From NCBI GenBank assembly GCA_003116975.1, contig BGKB01000145.1:1-64000 (forward strand): 64,000 bases of DNA, in the 5' to 3' direction. Origin of the DNA: Aurantiochytrium sp. KH105. Its lineage: Eukaryota > Sar > Bigyra > Thraustochytrida > Thraustochytriidae. The notes under the pieces were generated by a model. It did not search any database, had not been told where the DNA came from, and saw only the letters and a program-made list of their open reading frames with translations. Position numbers and translations under genes: made by a program. Shown here piece after piece: positions 1-10,294 of this stretch (its first letter is position 1; each line of letters opens with the position of its first letter).

Positions 1-126
1 ATATCTCATCTTGCCAGCGCAAAAGCGTCGCGCGAAAAGAGCAACGCAAACCTCGACGCGGCGGCGCACGTGGCAGACCGTCATCGGCGCGGACGTTCTT
101 TCTTGAGCCGGCGCGGCGCCGGCAGC

Positions 127-2208
127 ATGGCGGCAGCCCTGCGCGTGCGCGCGGAGGAGGGGCCGGAGGCGGCGGCGGCGGAGGCGGAGGCGAAAGATGG
201 CGAGGCCGCAGGCTTCCTTGCGAGCGCCATCGGGCGGCTCGGCATGGGCGAGCTCAACGCGGAGCCGCGGCGCCTCCAGGCGTCGATCGAGGCCATCGAC
301 GCGGAGATGAAGAGCCTGTCGGTGAAGCACTACGGCGTGCACATTCAGAGCGCCAAGGGCGTCGCCGCCGTGGCGAACGGCTGCAAGCGCACCGCAGGGA
401 ATGCCGCCAGGATACAGGAGAGCCTTGGCCAGCTGTCCACCTCTCTCGAGCAATTCCGGAGCATCGGCCAACGTGTCGCTGATGCGCACGCCCGTAATCG
501 GCAAACGCTCGACAAGCACGTGCAGTTGCTCGAGTTGCTGCAGATCCCGCAGCTCATGGATACCTGTTCGCGCAACAATCTCTTTGACGAGGCCCTGGAT
601 CTCGCCTCATTTGCCAATACCCTCCAGTGGCGACACCGTGCCCTCGCCACAACACATGCTGGGCCCGAAGCCGACCCGGACCCTGCAGCACAGAGATTTG
701 CTAGCGGTGATGTGAATGCAAGCGCACGGCAGTCGAAGCGCGAGGCGCCCTTTTCCGGAGGAACGGCCATCATCGACATGATTGCGGGCGATGTAAATGC
801 CTCGGCGCAGCACATGCGCAAGCAAATGCTGCAGCAATTGCGCCAGCAAATCAATCTGCCCACCTGTCTGCGCATTATCTCTTTGCTCAAGCGCCTCGAC
901 GCGCAAGAACGCGTGCGCCGCAACGCGGCCCAGAATCAAGTTTCCGAAGGTCCGGCGGCGACAGTGGCAGGGGCCACTGCTGCTAGCACTAGCACTACTG
1001 GTAGCGGCAATGGTGAGTCAGCACACACAACCCGCCCCGGCGCTTCGGCGCAAGCAGACGAGATCCACCTCCGCTTTGAATTTCTCGATTGTCGTGACGC
1101 CTACATTCGTTCGCTCGCCACAGAAGACATGGCGGCGTACACGAGCCGACCTTATCAGAGCTCACTCAAGCTCATCGAGCGCTGTCGCGTCAACTGGTTC
1201 GATGTTATTACCCAATACAAGGCCATTTTCGCAACGGGAGACAACATTCTGCAAGAACTTGAGGAGGATGGCGGTATTCTCGCACGTTGGGTGTCCGGCA
1301 AGATGACGGACTTTTTGTTGATTCTCGAGAGCGCGATAAGCAACATTGAGGACTTTGGCTCTTTGGCTAATGTACTCGAGCAGGCCATGAAGTTTGGGCT
1401 GAGTCTCGCGCGCGTAGGCGCGGACTTTCGACCTCTTCTCATGGAGCCTTTTAAGCGTCGTATCTTTGATCTCATGATTAACTATTGGCAGCAAGCTCTG
1501 GAGCGCGCTGTTCCTCTCCTCGAATCAGGCGACTGGGGCAAGCCTCTCCCCCTGCCTCGAGCGAATGCTGCAACTTTCAATGGCGTCGCGGGTGATGCAC
1601 GCAAGCAAAAGCTTAGTAGCGATCAAGGTGATGAGCGCGACCAAACGAACGGCCCTGGCAGTGAACTCGAGGAGAATGCTGATGGCGCAGAAGTTGAACT
1701 TTCGCTGACCCCTCCGCATGACCTGCTCGAGTTCCCCGTTGCCGCAGAAGCCATGAACATTTTTCTCACGTCGTTTAACGAGCTTCGTCAGTGCGCAACT
1801 CCCGTCGTAGCTGTGGATCTCGGTCGAACGCTCGCGGAGCAGCTCGCCAAGCTAGCAGATGCTACTCAAAAGTTCCACGACGAAAATACCGCGCGCTTGG
1901 CGGAAGACGCCGAGCTACAGGAGCGATTCAACCGTCTCTGCGAAGTGATGGGCCGAACTTTTATGGCCCACATTCAAAGGTGCTTTGATGCTGTTTTTGA
2001 CCGGGCCAAACTCACACGCTCAATTCGGACGTTTGTATCCATTTCCGAGACGCGCGACGCCTTTCTCGCCCTCAAGCTTGCTCCGTCTGTGCCGCAACAA
2101 TCGACAAAGTTTTCAGGGCTCGCGCCTCCGCGTTCTGAAAGCCAACAGCGGCAACACCCAGGCCAAGACCTTGACATGGAGGAGCAAGTCCAGACTAAGC
2201 CTACCGAC

Positions 2209-2241
<33 letters not shown>

Positions 2242-2520
2242 TCGACAGACCGCAATGGTATTGCTGACCATGGCGAAACTCACGGGCTAGATCATGAGGC
2301 GGAAGAGGGTGAGGGGAAGGAAGAGAAAGAAGATGCAAGTGAAGATGCCGATCTAGAAGAGGACGACGACGATGATGAAGAAGAGGCTGAAAATGACAGC
2401 GAAGGCCACGGGGAAGATGATGATCAAGAGGCGGAGGAGGACGCGGACGATGATGAGGATGAAGATGAGGATGAAGATGATGATGGTGACGATGATGATG
2501 ATGAGGGCGATGAAGTATAA
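127..2520 (+). CDS. COG8: Conserved oligomeric Golgi complex subunit 8 (Dor1 family)
   Basis: COG8 is a lobe-B subunit of the COG tethering complex, which acts in retrograde vesicle traffic at the Golgi. The family signature is clear around residues 60-190, with the run LLQIPQLMDTCSRNNLFDEA followed by LDLASFANTL, typical of the Dor1 N-terminal helical region. Similarity in style continues through the helical middle (DAYIRSLATEDMAAYTSRPY and the RCRVNWFDVITQYKAIF segment). The protein is 797 residues from the first ATG; an open frame to position 70 relies on a GTG. It is longer than typical COG8 (about 600) because of an inserted low-complexity stretch and a C-terminal tail of about 110 residues holding a polyalanine run and then almost pure Asp/Glu. 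The gene converges on PMS2 with only 67 bp between the two stop codons. Confidence 0.9.
2209..2241 (+). repeat. (GCA)n microsatellite encoding polyalanine in COG8
   Basis: About eleven uninterrupted GCA triplets encode an alanine run just before the acidic tail of COG8. The same triplet class recurs in PMS2, so length polymorphism is likely. Confidence 0.9.
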
Positions 2521-2587
2521 TTTAGTTTGTTACCAAACAAATCAAAACACATTTTTCCATTTTGCTTGTTGTGCTCATCTATAGAAG

Positions 2588-4455
2588 TTAGTGTGAGAAC
2601 GACGTGTACGTGTTCGCTGGTTGCGCATCACGATTGACGTAGAGTTCACCGAGATCGCTCATGTAGCGCATGGTGGGCCGGCCATGCGGGCAGTTCCAAG
2701 GTTGCTTGAGCTGAGGCATGTTCCGCAAGACCTTGTACATTTTCGTGCGATCCAAGTCGGTCCCAATCATGATGGCGCGGCGACAGGCTCGACTCGCAAA
2801 CATGGCCCGGGTGCGCGGCAGCTGAGGAGGCACATACTTGAGCTGGTCGCGCATGTCTTTTGGAGGCGGAGGATTCTCGCGCAAAACCGAGGCCAACTCT
2901 CGCACGTCCTCTGGTCCGAACTCCGTCTTGAGGCTGTGAGGGATGCCCACAAGCCGCAAGCGCTGCGTGGCAGGAGTCACGACATCATCATCACCGTCCG
3001 TATTCGCGTGGTCGCTGGACTCGCCCGTCGCCGCATCCAAAGCAATCGCTTCTGGCGCGAAGCGGAACCCATTGTACTCGAAGATGTCGAGGTTGTCTCG
3101 AACAACTTGGGCGTCCGTGGCGCTAAGCTCGACTGGAAACGGCCGCATGAGTGGCTGGTGCTGGATCTTGGTGGTGATCTGAAGAGTCTCAAAAAGATAC
3201 TTTTCATCGCACGCATGCTGGTCAAAAATGAAGAGGTCTCTGTTGCATCGACCGATAATGAAGCCCTTATTGAATTGACCAATCACCTCAACCTTGGCAA
3301 AGTCCCGCTTGCCAAACACGCGCTCGCTCCCTCGGCCTTCCTGGCCTTGCTTTCCGCCTCTAGATGCTGCTGCTCCTGCTGTTGCTACTGCTGCACCAGT
3401 GGCGCTCGCGGTTGCCCTAGATGCCTCGAATTCCTCATCGACGCCAATATCGTCGTCGAGCCCGGGAACAGCGCGACGACGACCGCTACTAAGACTTCCC
3501 TGTGTGCTGGTTTCAATGTCAGCACTCCTTTTGTCGATAATGCTCGCACTGTCACTTTCACCAGTGCGACTGCTTGCTCCGTCGGCAGGTTCCACGTCGA
3601 TGCCCCGAAGAAAAGGGGCCATCTTGGCCTCGTCTTGAAGCTGAGCAGCAATACGAGTCATTGAGCTGGTGCGCATGGCCACGTAGTCGGTGCGGAAGCG
3701 CTTGAGGTTCGGTAGCTCAATCACATTGTCATCGCCGTGCGTCAAATCGAGGAGCGTACCATCCTCGAGATGCTGCTGCGGGGACGCCGCCGTGACTCGT
3801 TTCCTCGGACGGGATCTCGGTGGTGGCATGGACCGGTCCACACGCGGAGAACTCGACGCGCGTTTGGCCTTTTTCCCCGGCGAGGATGGCGATCCCGGTG
3901 GTGGCGTCGCTTGCGGCGTCCGAACACGCTTCCTGCCTTGCGGAATGTGCGGGCTTTCCTCGGTGTCAGATTCGATACCGAGTGCATCTTCGTCGTGACC
4001 ACTCCGTTCGTGTCCAACTGCGCGTGTCACGGCGCTCTTGCCTTTCGCTCGGGGTATCGGCCGAACTCCCTGTTTGCGTGCTTGGGCTTGTGCTCCTGCT
4101 TGTTTTCGCACATTCGCCTCGGAACCATCCATGGCCTCATCATTGGCATCGTTTTGCTCGCTTTTATCATCATCGTCGTCGTCGTCGTCGTCGCCGCCGC
4201 CGCTTTCGTTGTCTTCGCCTTGACCTCCATCAATCGCAACTTCGTTGTCATCCTCATCTTGATCGTCGCCAACAAGCGCGCGAATACGTTCGATGCGGTT
4301 TCGCGATGTCGAGTTTCCAAACAGTTCGCGATCTAAACTGCCAAGTGAACCTGTGGAATGCTGCTGACTTTCGGGTCCCCCCGATGCAACGGATGTTCGT
4401 TTCTTGTGGCTCTTGTTGCCGGCACTGTCGTTGTCGACATCTCCTTCGCCGACGG

Positions 4456-4531
<76 letters not shown>

Positions 4532-6568
4532 GGCATTATCATCACCCTTCTCTCCACGATGATCTAAAGTGGCGCTTGTGCTTGCGTTGACATTGCGATC
4601 TCTTGCAGGTAAAGCATCCATTTGGCTTGCAGAGACAAGCATCTCCTCCTCGTCGCTAATATCGCCAGAACGATGGCCACTTGTTTCGCCGCCGCGCTGG
4701 GCACTTCCTGCGCCTGCACGGATAGATAGACCGCCTGTAGAGGCAGGCGTTGGCGGAGGAGCCGCTGGTAATTTTGACTCTGTAACCTCTGATGCAAAGG
4801 CCTGCGACGACAATTTCTGCTTTGCTGGAGTACCAAGACCAGACGCGAGGTTGCCGCCAAATGCGGCAGCGGCAGCTGCAGCTGAAGTAGAAGCGGAAGA
4901 GGTGTTCCACAAGTCGCGCACGGTCTGCGACTGAGTCATGATGTTATCGTCCCGCTTCCACAAGTCTTCAAATTGTGTTTTGAGCTGCGCAAGAAGAACC
5001 TCCTCGCCGACGAGAAAGACTTCGCGCTTGTCCGGCGTCACATTGATGTCATACGATCCGGGTGGGACGATCCAATTGAGGAAAATTGCAGGTTTGTGTT
5101 TCATCTCGTGCTGTCTGTACACACTGTTGATGATGCGCGATCCTTTGGAAAAGTCAACAGGCCGCCCATTAATGTACCAGAATTGGCGGTCACTGCTCCC
5201 GAGGCCAATGCCTCCCCCAACTTTGGAAACGAACCCTTGAAGCTTGATATGGTTCGAAGAAGCACCGTTGCCCATGTCGTTCTTATCGTTGTCATCGTCG
5301 TCGTCGTCGTCATCATCGTTCTCGCCTTTAGCATCGATCGCGATCCTTTTACCAGTCGCTCTTTTCTTGACGTTGTCGCCATCGCCATCGCCATCGCCGT
5401 CACTATCGTCGTCTTCTGCCCCCACAGCGTCTGGGTCGAAGCCCGCCTGTGCAAAAGGACGTGCCTTTGGCCGTTTGCCTATGCGTGAATCCGTTGTTCT
5501 TGGCTGCTTCCCCGCGGCAGTTCTGAGCGCGTCCTCCGACTGGAGTTGCATGTCAATGGGCTCGAGACTGTTTGCAAGGCTCACACCGAAAAGGGAAGTG
5601 ATACTCGCCTTGATTGTCTTGGCCCCGGTGGTCTGTAACATGATCTTTTTGTTGGTTGCAGAGGTGTGATGTGTGCAAGAGATGCGCACTCCTGAGCACA
5701 TGACGGCGTACGCCTGGAGCAAGAGCAGCATGCGAGAAAATTGCGTTTTGATTGTCCGTTGAAATTCGCGACGACGTACAGGCAAGGTGCTAAAGAGCTC
5801 GCTGATTGTGATTTGCGTGCCGACCGTTCGCTGCTGCGGCGATTCGTCGAGCAGGGTGCCGTCGCGTCGAAAGGACGCACGCAGGCCAGCAATGTCATTT
5901 TCGGTGCGCGTAAAGACCTCAATGCCACCTTCGGGGCAAAGGTCGCACAAAGACGAGAGGGCCTCGCCACGGAAACCAAACGAGCGCACGCCCGCAAGAT
6001 CGTCAAAAGACGATATCTTGGATGTCCAGTGTTTTTGCATCATCTTCTCAAGGTTATCGCGCGACACTCCTGACCCATTGTCGGACACAGAAAATTTGGC
6101 AAGACCTTGTTTCCAAAGCGCGACCTCGATGCGCGTCGCCCCGGCGTCGAGGGCATTTTCCACGAGTTCCTTGACGGCTGTCGCAAGATTCGTGACGACC
6201 TGGCCCGAGCACATGCGCCGCACCACGGTCGCATCCAACGAGCCAATTTGTCGACCAGGAAGCTGCGATTCGTCGACAGTCTCTTGCCCGTTGCTTTCTT
6301 CGATGTCGTCCGCGTCCCCGTCCTCCTGTGGCTTGCTCTTGTTGTTCGCTTCATTGTGGTCGTTAGACGCAGAGGCTGTCGGTGGTGGAACAGCAGCGCT
6401 ATCGTCAACAATGTCTTTGGACTTGAGATGGACGTCCGTACGACTCGAGACGCCGCGGCCCGATTCGCGCTCCCCGGCGACTTCACTAGCTTTCCCATCC
6501 TCCGCGCCCGCAAGGTCGTCGCTAGCGTTGGCGGCGTGCTCGCCACGTTTTGCGGTTCCGCCGACCAT
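2588..6568 (-). CDS. PMS2: DNA mismatch repair endonuclease PMS2 (MutL homologue; yeast Pms1 type)
   Basis: This is the MutL-alpha subunit that nicks the daughter strand after MutS recognition of a mismatch. Residue numbers count from the ATG at 6568; the frame extends three codons further only through a TTG. A charged 105-residue leader precedes the GHKL ATPase domain, which has [15 protein letters not shown], the DNGSG box and [12 protein letters not shown]. The transducer domain (about 322-537) ends with [11 protein letters not shown] and [10 protein letters not shown]. It is interrupted by an acidic insertion of about 95 residues with polyaspartate. A disordered linker of about 550 residues with polyalanine and polyaspartate follows. 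The C-terminal endonuclease domain has [12 protein letters not shown] near 1116, an ACR motif near 1262 and CPHGRPT near 1293, all metal-site motifs of active PMS2. Total length 1326 exceeds human PMS2 (862), mostly through the linker. Confidence 0.96.
4457..4527 (-). repeat. Trinucleotide runs (TCA)n then (CAG)n inside PMS2
   Basis: On the plus strand a short TCA run passes into about eighteen CAG units. On the coding strand these specify polyalanine followed by polyaspartate in the disordered PMS2 linker. Further GTC/ATC runs near 4160-4200 and 5290-5320 give more Asp runs. Confidence 0.9.
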
Positions 6569-7528
6569 GACAGCCAAATGCGCGATGCCTCGCGCAGCCG
6601 AAGGCGTCTTCGTTCTCCTCTATTTTCTTTGTTTCTCCTCCTGCGCGTACTTGCTGCCTCAGCGCGCCTGCGCGTGGAGCAGCAGCAGCGGCTTCTGCGC
6701 CGCCTGGAGGCCCCGCAACGCGCTCTGCCCCGACGTCAGCTTGATCAAAATCTGAAGCGCGATTTTGCTCTGCTCGTTTTGGGCAGAACAAAAGCCGAGA
6801 TTTCATTTCTCGAGCACAAGCGCTAAACTTTGTAGGCCAGCCCCCTTTCGAGGTTGTTCACCACCGGAGTCGCTCGAGGGAAGTCGTCCCCATGTACGTA
6901 TACTGAAGAAGAGGAGAGGGTGAGTTTGCGCGTGACGAGACCTTTGATGTGCCGGGTGCTGGAACGAGCAAACTGCACTGCATATGCGCCCCCAAAAAAG
7001 TCCCAACCCGTTTCCCGTGTTTTTCGTAGAGGACTCATCGGGAGGCAATGGCCTTCTTGAAGATTGCGTAGCGAGCGAGAATAAGAGTTCTACTTTGTAG
7101 CGACTTACGCTGGCTGCGCCAATCTGTGACGTGAAGAGAGGCGAGAGAATGATCATATCATCGCAGAGGGCTGAGGGACAAAGTAAAGTTCGTGTCTTTG
7201 CTACAGGAGGAAAAGCCTGATGCCATTTGCCAAGCTCTGTGCATGTCTCTCTTTCTCTTTTTCTTTTCCAAATGATTGTTTTACCTTTTAGGTCGAAGCC
7301 CAAGCGAGGCCAGAAAAGGCCAAGGCCCGTGCGAACGCAAAAGAGTGTGCTTCCATCCATGCATCCATCAATCCATCCATCCATCCATCCATCCATCCAT
7401 CCATCCATCCATTCATTCATTCATTCATTCATTCATCGGAAACCTTGTAAAAGCCTAGATCTCATCGAAATGTGTTTGCGCACGAGGCACGCAAACTGCT
7501 CGATCGTGAAAAGTCCTCGCAACCGTCG
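6569..7528. other. Intergenic spacer between ClC-1 and PMS2
   Basis: This is the upstream region of PMS2 and the downstream region of the first ClC gene. No coding region could be supported. The only clear structure is a CCAT/CATT microsatellite at 7351-7436. Confidence 0.6.
7351..7436. repeat. (CCAT)n to (CATT)n compound tetranucleotide microsatellite
   Basis: Perfect CCAT units switch to CATT units. The short reading frames that cross it give only Ile-His-Pro-Ser or Phe-Ile-His-Ser repeats and are not taken as genes. Confidence 0.95.
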
Positions 7529-9688
7529 TCAATTTGATGAAGGTGGTTTTTGCCGCAGCGCCGCAAGCGCACGGAGGCCAAAGGCGAGACCGCAGGATGT
7601 GAGATGTGCCGTGATGCAGGCCATGAAAATTGGCGTAGCCTGCGAAGGACCAAGATTGAAGGAAAAGGCGATCATGAGCAAAAAGGTGAGCGGAACAGGA
7701 GCAACCGCAGCTGGCACGGCAGCCGTGAAGCAGGTGTCGGCCAACAAGAGCGGGAGAATATCTTGATCATCGATGACTCGCGCAAACCCGAGACCTACCG
7801 AGGATCCAATGAAAATGAGCGGAAATATAGCGCCGCCGACGAATCCAGAAGCGTTCGAGACGCCAAAGGCAAGTGACTTGAGAATTGCAGAGACAAAAAG
7901 CGTCTCGGGGTCGATGAGATGGACCGCTGCGAGCTTAGAGAGACCGGCCGTTTGTGTGCTGCCACTGCCGATGGTGAGAGGCGCAGCAATGGCAAGAAGA
8001 CCAACGAGTGTACCTCCTAGTACAGGAAGAATGACGTTTGCTGTGCGCGGATTCCGAATCACCTTGGTCTCGAGAAGCCCAAAGCATAATTTGGGGATTC
8101 CAGCGAGGAAAATGACATGGACAAAACCCACAACGCCAGCCACGATGCCGATGATGGCGCCTCGGAATTGATCGCCAACTTCGAACTGATGGGAGAGCTC
8201 GAGCGGATTTAAGGGAAGATAGGTCTTTCGAGCTAGGGCAAAAAAGACAGCAAAGGAAGTCGAAGCAGCAACTGTCATCATGCAGACTGCGCGCATGTAC
8301 CGCAAGTGCATTGTCTCCATGCGGCCGACTTCGAGCATGGCGACTACCGAAATGATCGGACTCGGAAAGAGCCCGCCCATTGCTCCAGCCATGCCATTGA
8401 CGACATTTTGTTGAGTCATTTCGGACGAGAGGCCGCGATATTCGGACCACGCCTGACCGAGGCCGCCCCCAAGAGATCCCATGGCCGCTTCGGGCCCCAA
8501 TGAAACTCCGCCGCAAAGAGATAGGAAAGACACGAGGACAACTTTTGCCGCCTCTTTGGGATCCACATGCTGCGCCTTGACCTCAGCGAAAAATCCACTC
8601 GTCTCGGCAGGAAAGTTGACGCCCAGCCGTACAAGGCCAACAACAAGTCCCATGCCCGAAGTGAAGGCCAGCCAGAACCACTCGCCCGTTCCGAGCCCAA
8701 CGGCCTCGGCCTCCGTAATTGAGGGGACGATCACATCTTCCCCAAATACGGCTGCTTGTAACTTTTCGATGGCCGTCAAGTACGCGTAGGCAATCAGGCC
8801 CATGACGGCACCAATGATGAGGCAAAGGCCAACGTGCTTCCAAAACGATGCTTCACCTGCGTACTTGGGAAACAGATTATCAAGCGGACGTTCTTTCGGA
8901 GCGTTGGACTCGTCTGCACCTGCCTCTGCAGGTCCCCCTGAACGTGAACTAGTTGCTTTTGCGCGATCTTCGTGATGATTCCCAGCATCGACGATGACCA
9001 TGTGTGTATCATCGATCGAACGGACGAGAACGCCGCTCGTGTCTGTGCTTGGCAGCGTCTGGGAGAAAATGCTTCTATCACTCGCTGGTGAAAGGTGCAC
9101 TTCTTCATTGTCTATCATTTGCCGCGGTGTATTGTCCAAAGGTTGCCCCTGCGATAAAGTATGCGCGTCTTTCGCCTCGACTGAATGCGAATCCTGCGCC
9201 GCAGCCCAATGGGTCTCAAGATGTTTCTCGATTTGTTTGGAGAGGGCGATCTGCCCCTCCTCAGAGTTGATGATGTCTTCCTTGCGATCCTCAGGAATGT
9301 CGAGGCTAAGGAAATATGTAGGCTCGCGCGCGTCTTTGACGAAGGCAGCGTTTTGACGTTGGTGCACTTCGTGGAGAAGACGTGAAGCGTGGCCCAGGCT
9401 CTCTTGACGACCATTCACATACCAAAACTGCGCGGCTCTCTCTGGTTCGTCTTTGGAGCCGCTGTGGCTCTCTGACTCTTTGGCAGCGGAAGAAACGAAG
9501 CCTCCAAGTTTGACCTCGCATGGATGTCCTGTTTTTCGAAGGTCAACCTGAAGAGTCGCCTTGACGGGCGTCAGCTTGTGTGCCTGCTCCAAAAGGTTTG
9601 CGACTGCTCCTGTATCTGTGTCTTTGGGTGTCTTTTGCAGGGGCGATGCCAGGTCGCCAACGCTGCTTGTGCGCGTCTTCGTCGGCAT
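7529..9688 (-). CDS. ClC-family chloride channel/transporter with N-terminal MutL-like domain (ClC-1)
   Basis: The protein is 719 residues from the ATG at 9688; a TTG would add 29. Residues about 275-719 form a complete ClC membrane domain: the SLGPEAAMGSLGGG helix near 396, the GAMGGLFPSPIISVVAMLE segment, and the late GGAIFPLIF motif near 619 matching GGxFxP. There is no CBS domain, unlike most eukaryotic ClCs. The gating-Glu motif GREGP reads VSLGP here, so the usual Glu is Leu. Residues about 27-161 are not ClC. They resemble the MutL transducer domain, with KLGGFVS, QFWYVNGRQE and a SRLLHEVHQRQ helix that align with the PMS2 encoded next door. The frame is continuous between the two parts. 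The gene is a tandem paralogue of the ClC gene just upstream. Ion selectivity and membrane cannot be told from sequence. Confidence 0.9.
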   Translation of the reverse strand: MPTKTRTSSVGDLASPLQKTPKDTDTGAVANLLEQAHKLTPVKATLQVDLRKTGHPCEVKLGGFVSSAAKESESHSGSKDEPERAAQFWYVNGRQESLGHASRLLHEVHQRQNAAFVKDAREPTYFLSLDIPEDRKEDIINSEEGQIALSKQIEKHLETHWAAAQDSHSVEAKDAHTLSQGQPLDNTPRQMIDNEEVHLSPASDRSIFSQTLPSTDTSGVLVRSIDDTHMVIVDAGNHHEDRAKATSSRSGGPAEAGADESNAPKERPLDNLFPKYAGEASFWKHVGLCLIIGAVMGLIAYAYLTAIEKLQAAVFGEDVIVPSITEAEAVGLGTGEWFWLAFTSGMGLVVGLVRLGVNFPAETSGFFAEVKAQHVDPKEAAKVVLVSFLSLCGGVSLGPEAAMGSLGGGLGQAWSEYRGLSSEMTQQNVVNGMAGAMGGLFPSPIISVVAMLEVGRMETMHLRYMRAVCMMTVAASTSFAVFFALARKTYLPLNPLELSHQFEVGDQFRGAIIGIVAGVVGFVHVIFLAGIPKLCFGLLETKVIRNPRTANVILPVLGGTLVGLLAIAAPLTIGSGSTQTAGLSKLAAVHLIDPETLFVSAILKSLAFGVSNASGFVGGAIFPLIFIGSSVGLGFARVIDDQDILPLLLADTCFTAAVPAAVAPVPLTFLLMIAFSFNLGPSQATPIFMACITAHLTSCGLAFGLRALAALRQKPPSSN
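9206..9610 (-). other. MutL transducer-like (S5 fold) segment inside ClC-1
   Basis: This segment encodes residues about 27-161 of ClC-1. Landmarks in order match PMS2 residues about 327-537: a leading helix (VANLLEQAHKL against [11 protein letters not shown]), the strand LGGFVS against LQGFVS, QFWYVNGR against [15 protein letters not shown] against SRIINSV, and a strand before IPEDRKEDI where PMS2 has the conserved INVTPDKRE. The ATPase domain is absent and the TPDK box is degraded, so no repair activity is expected. The similarity was read by eye. Confidence 0.75.
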
Positions 9689-10294
9689 TTGTCTGTCTCT
9701 GACGTAGAAGCGACTGCGACGAGGCCGGGTCTTGCTTGCGCGCGTCCGGCGTCCGGCGTCCTTATCACGTGCCAAAACGATCGATTCGGCTTTTGCTTCG
9801 TCTCGCGCACGGAGAAGAAGGAGAGAAGAAAGAGGGCGAGCGAGGGAAAGCGTCGGGCCGTGTCCACAGCCGCGCGCAGCCAGCTGCAGGCAGAGAGCGA
9901 TGGCGCGCTGAAAGGCGGCGGTGATTGCAACGCCCTCACCTGCGCGTTCGACTCGCTTTTGCGTCGCGCTGGATCTGGGACATCACACCTTCACCTTGCA
10001 AGCATCATACAGTAGGCAAAAAGAGTCAGCGAGTGCTGAAAAGATGGCAAGTCTGTACGTAGTATAGCTCCCACCCACTGTCGGCCAAGCGCGTGTGATA
10101 CTACTAACGAGCTCCGAGTCATCACTGTTTGTTTGTGAAAAAAACACCGCAAGAGAGGTTGCATCCCATTCTCACAGTCGACGTCAGGATGTTGCGAAAA
10201 TGTGCTCCCCCCCCCCGCCCCGCCCCGGAAAAAAAATTTGTCAACAGACAAGCGCTTTTGTTTGATTTTGATTTCGACAACCTTTACCACGAGC
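9689..10294. other. Intergenic spacer between the two ClC genes
   Basis: About 600 bp upstream of ClC-1 with a short poly-C/poly-A patch near 10207-10240. I see no recognisable coding remnant, including no trace of a MutL ATPase domain. Confidence 0.5.
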
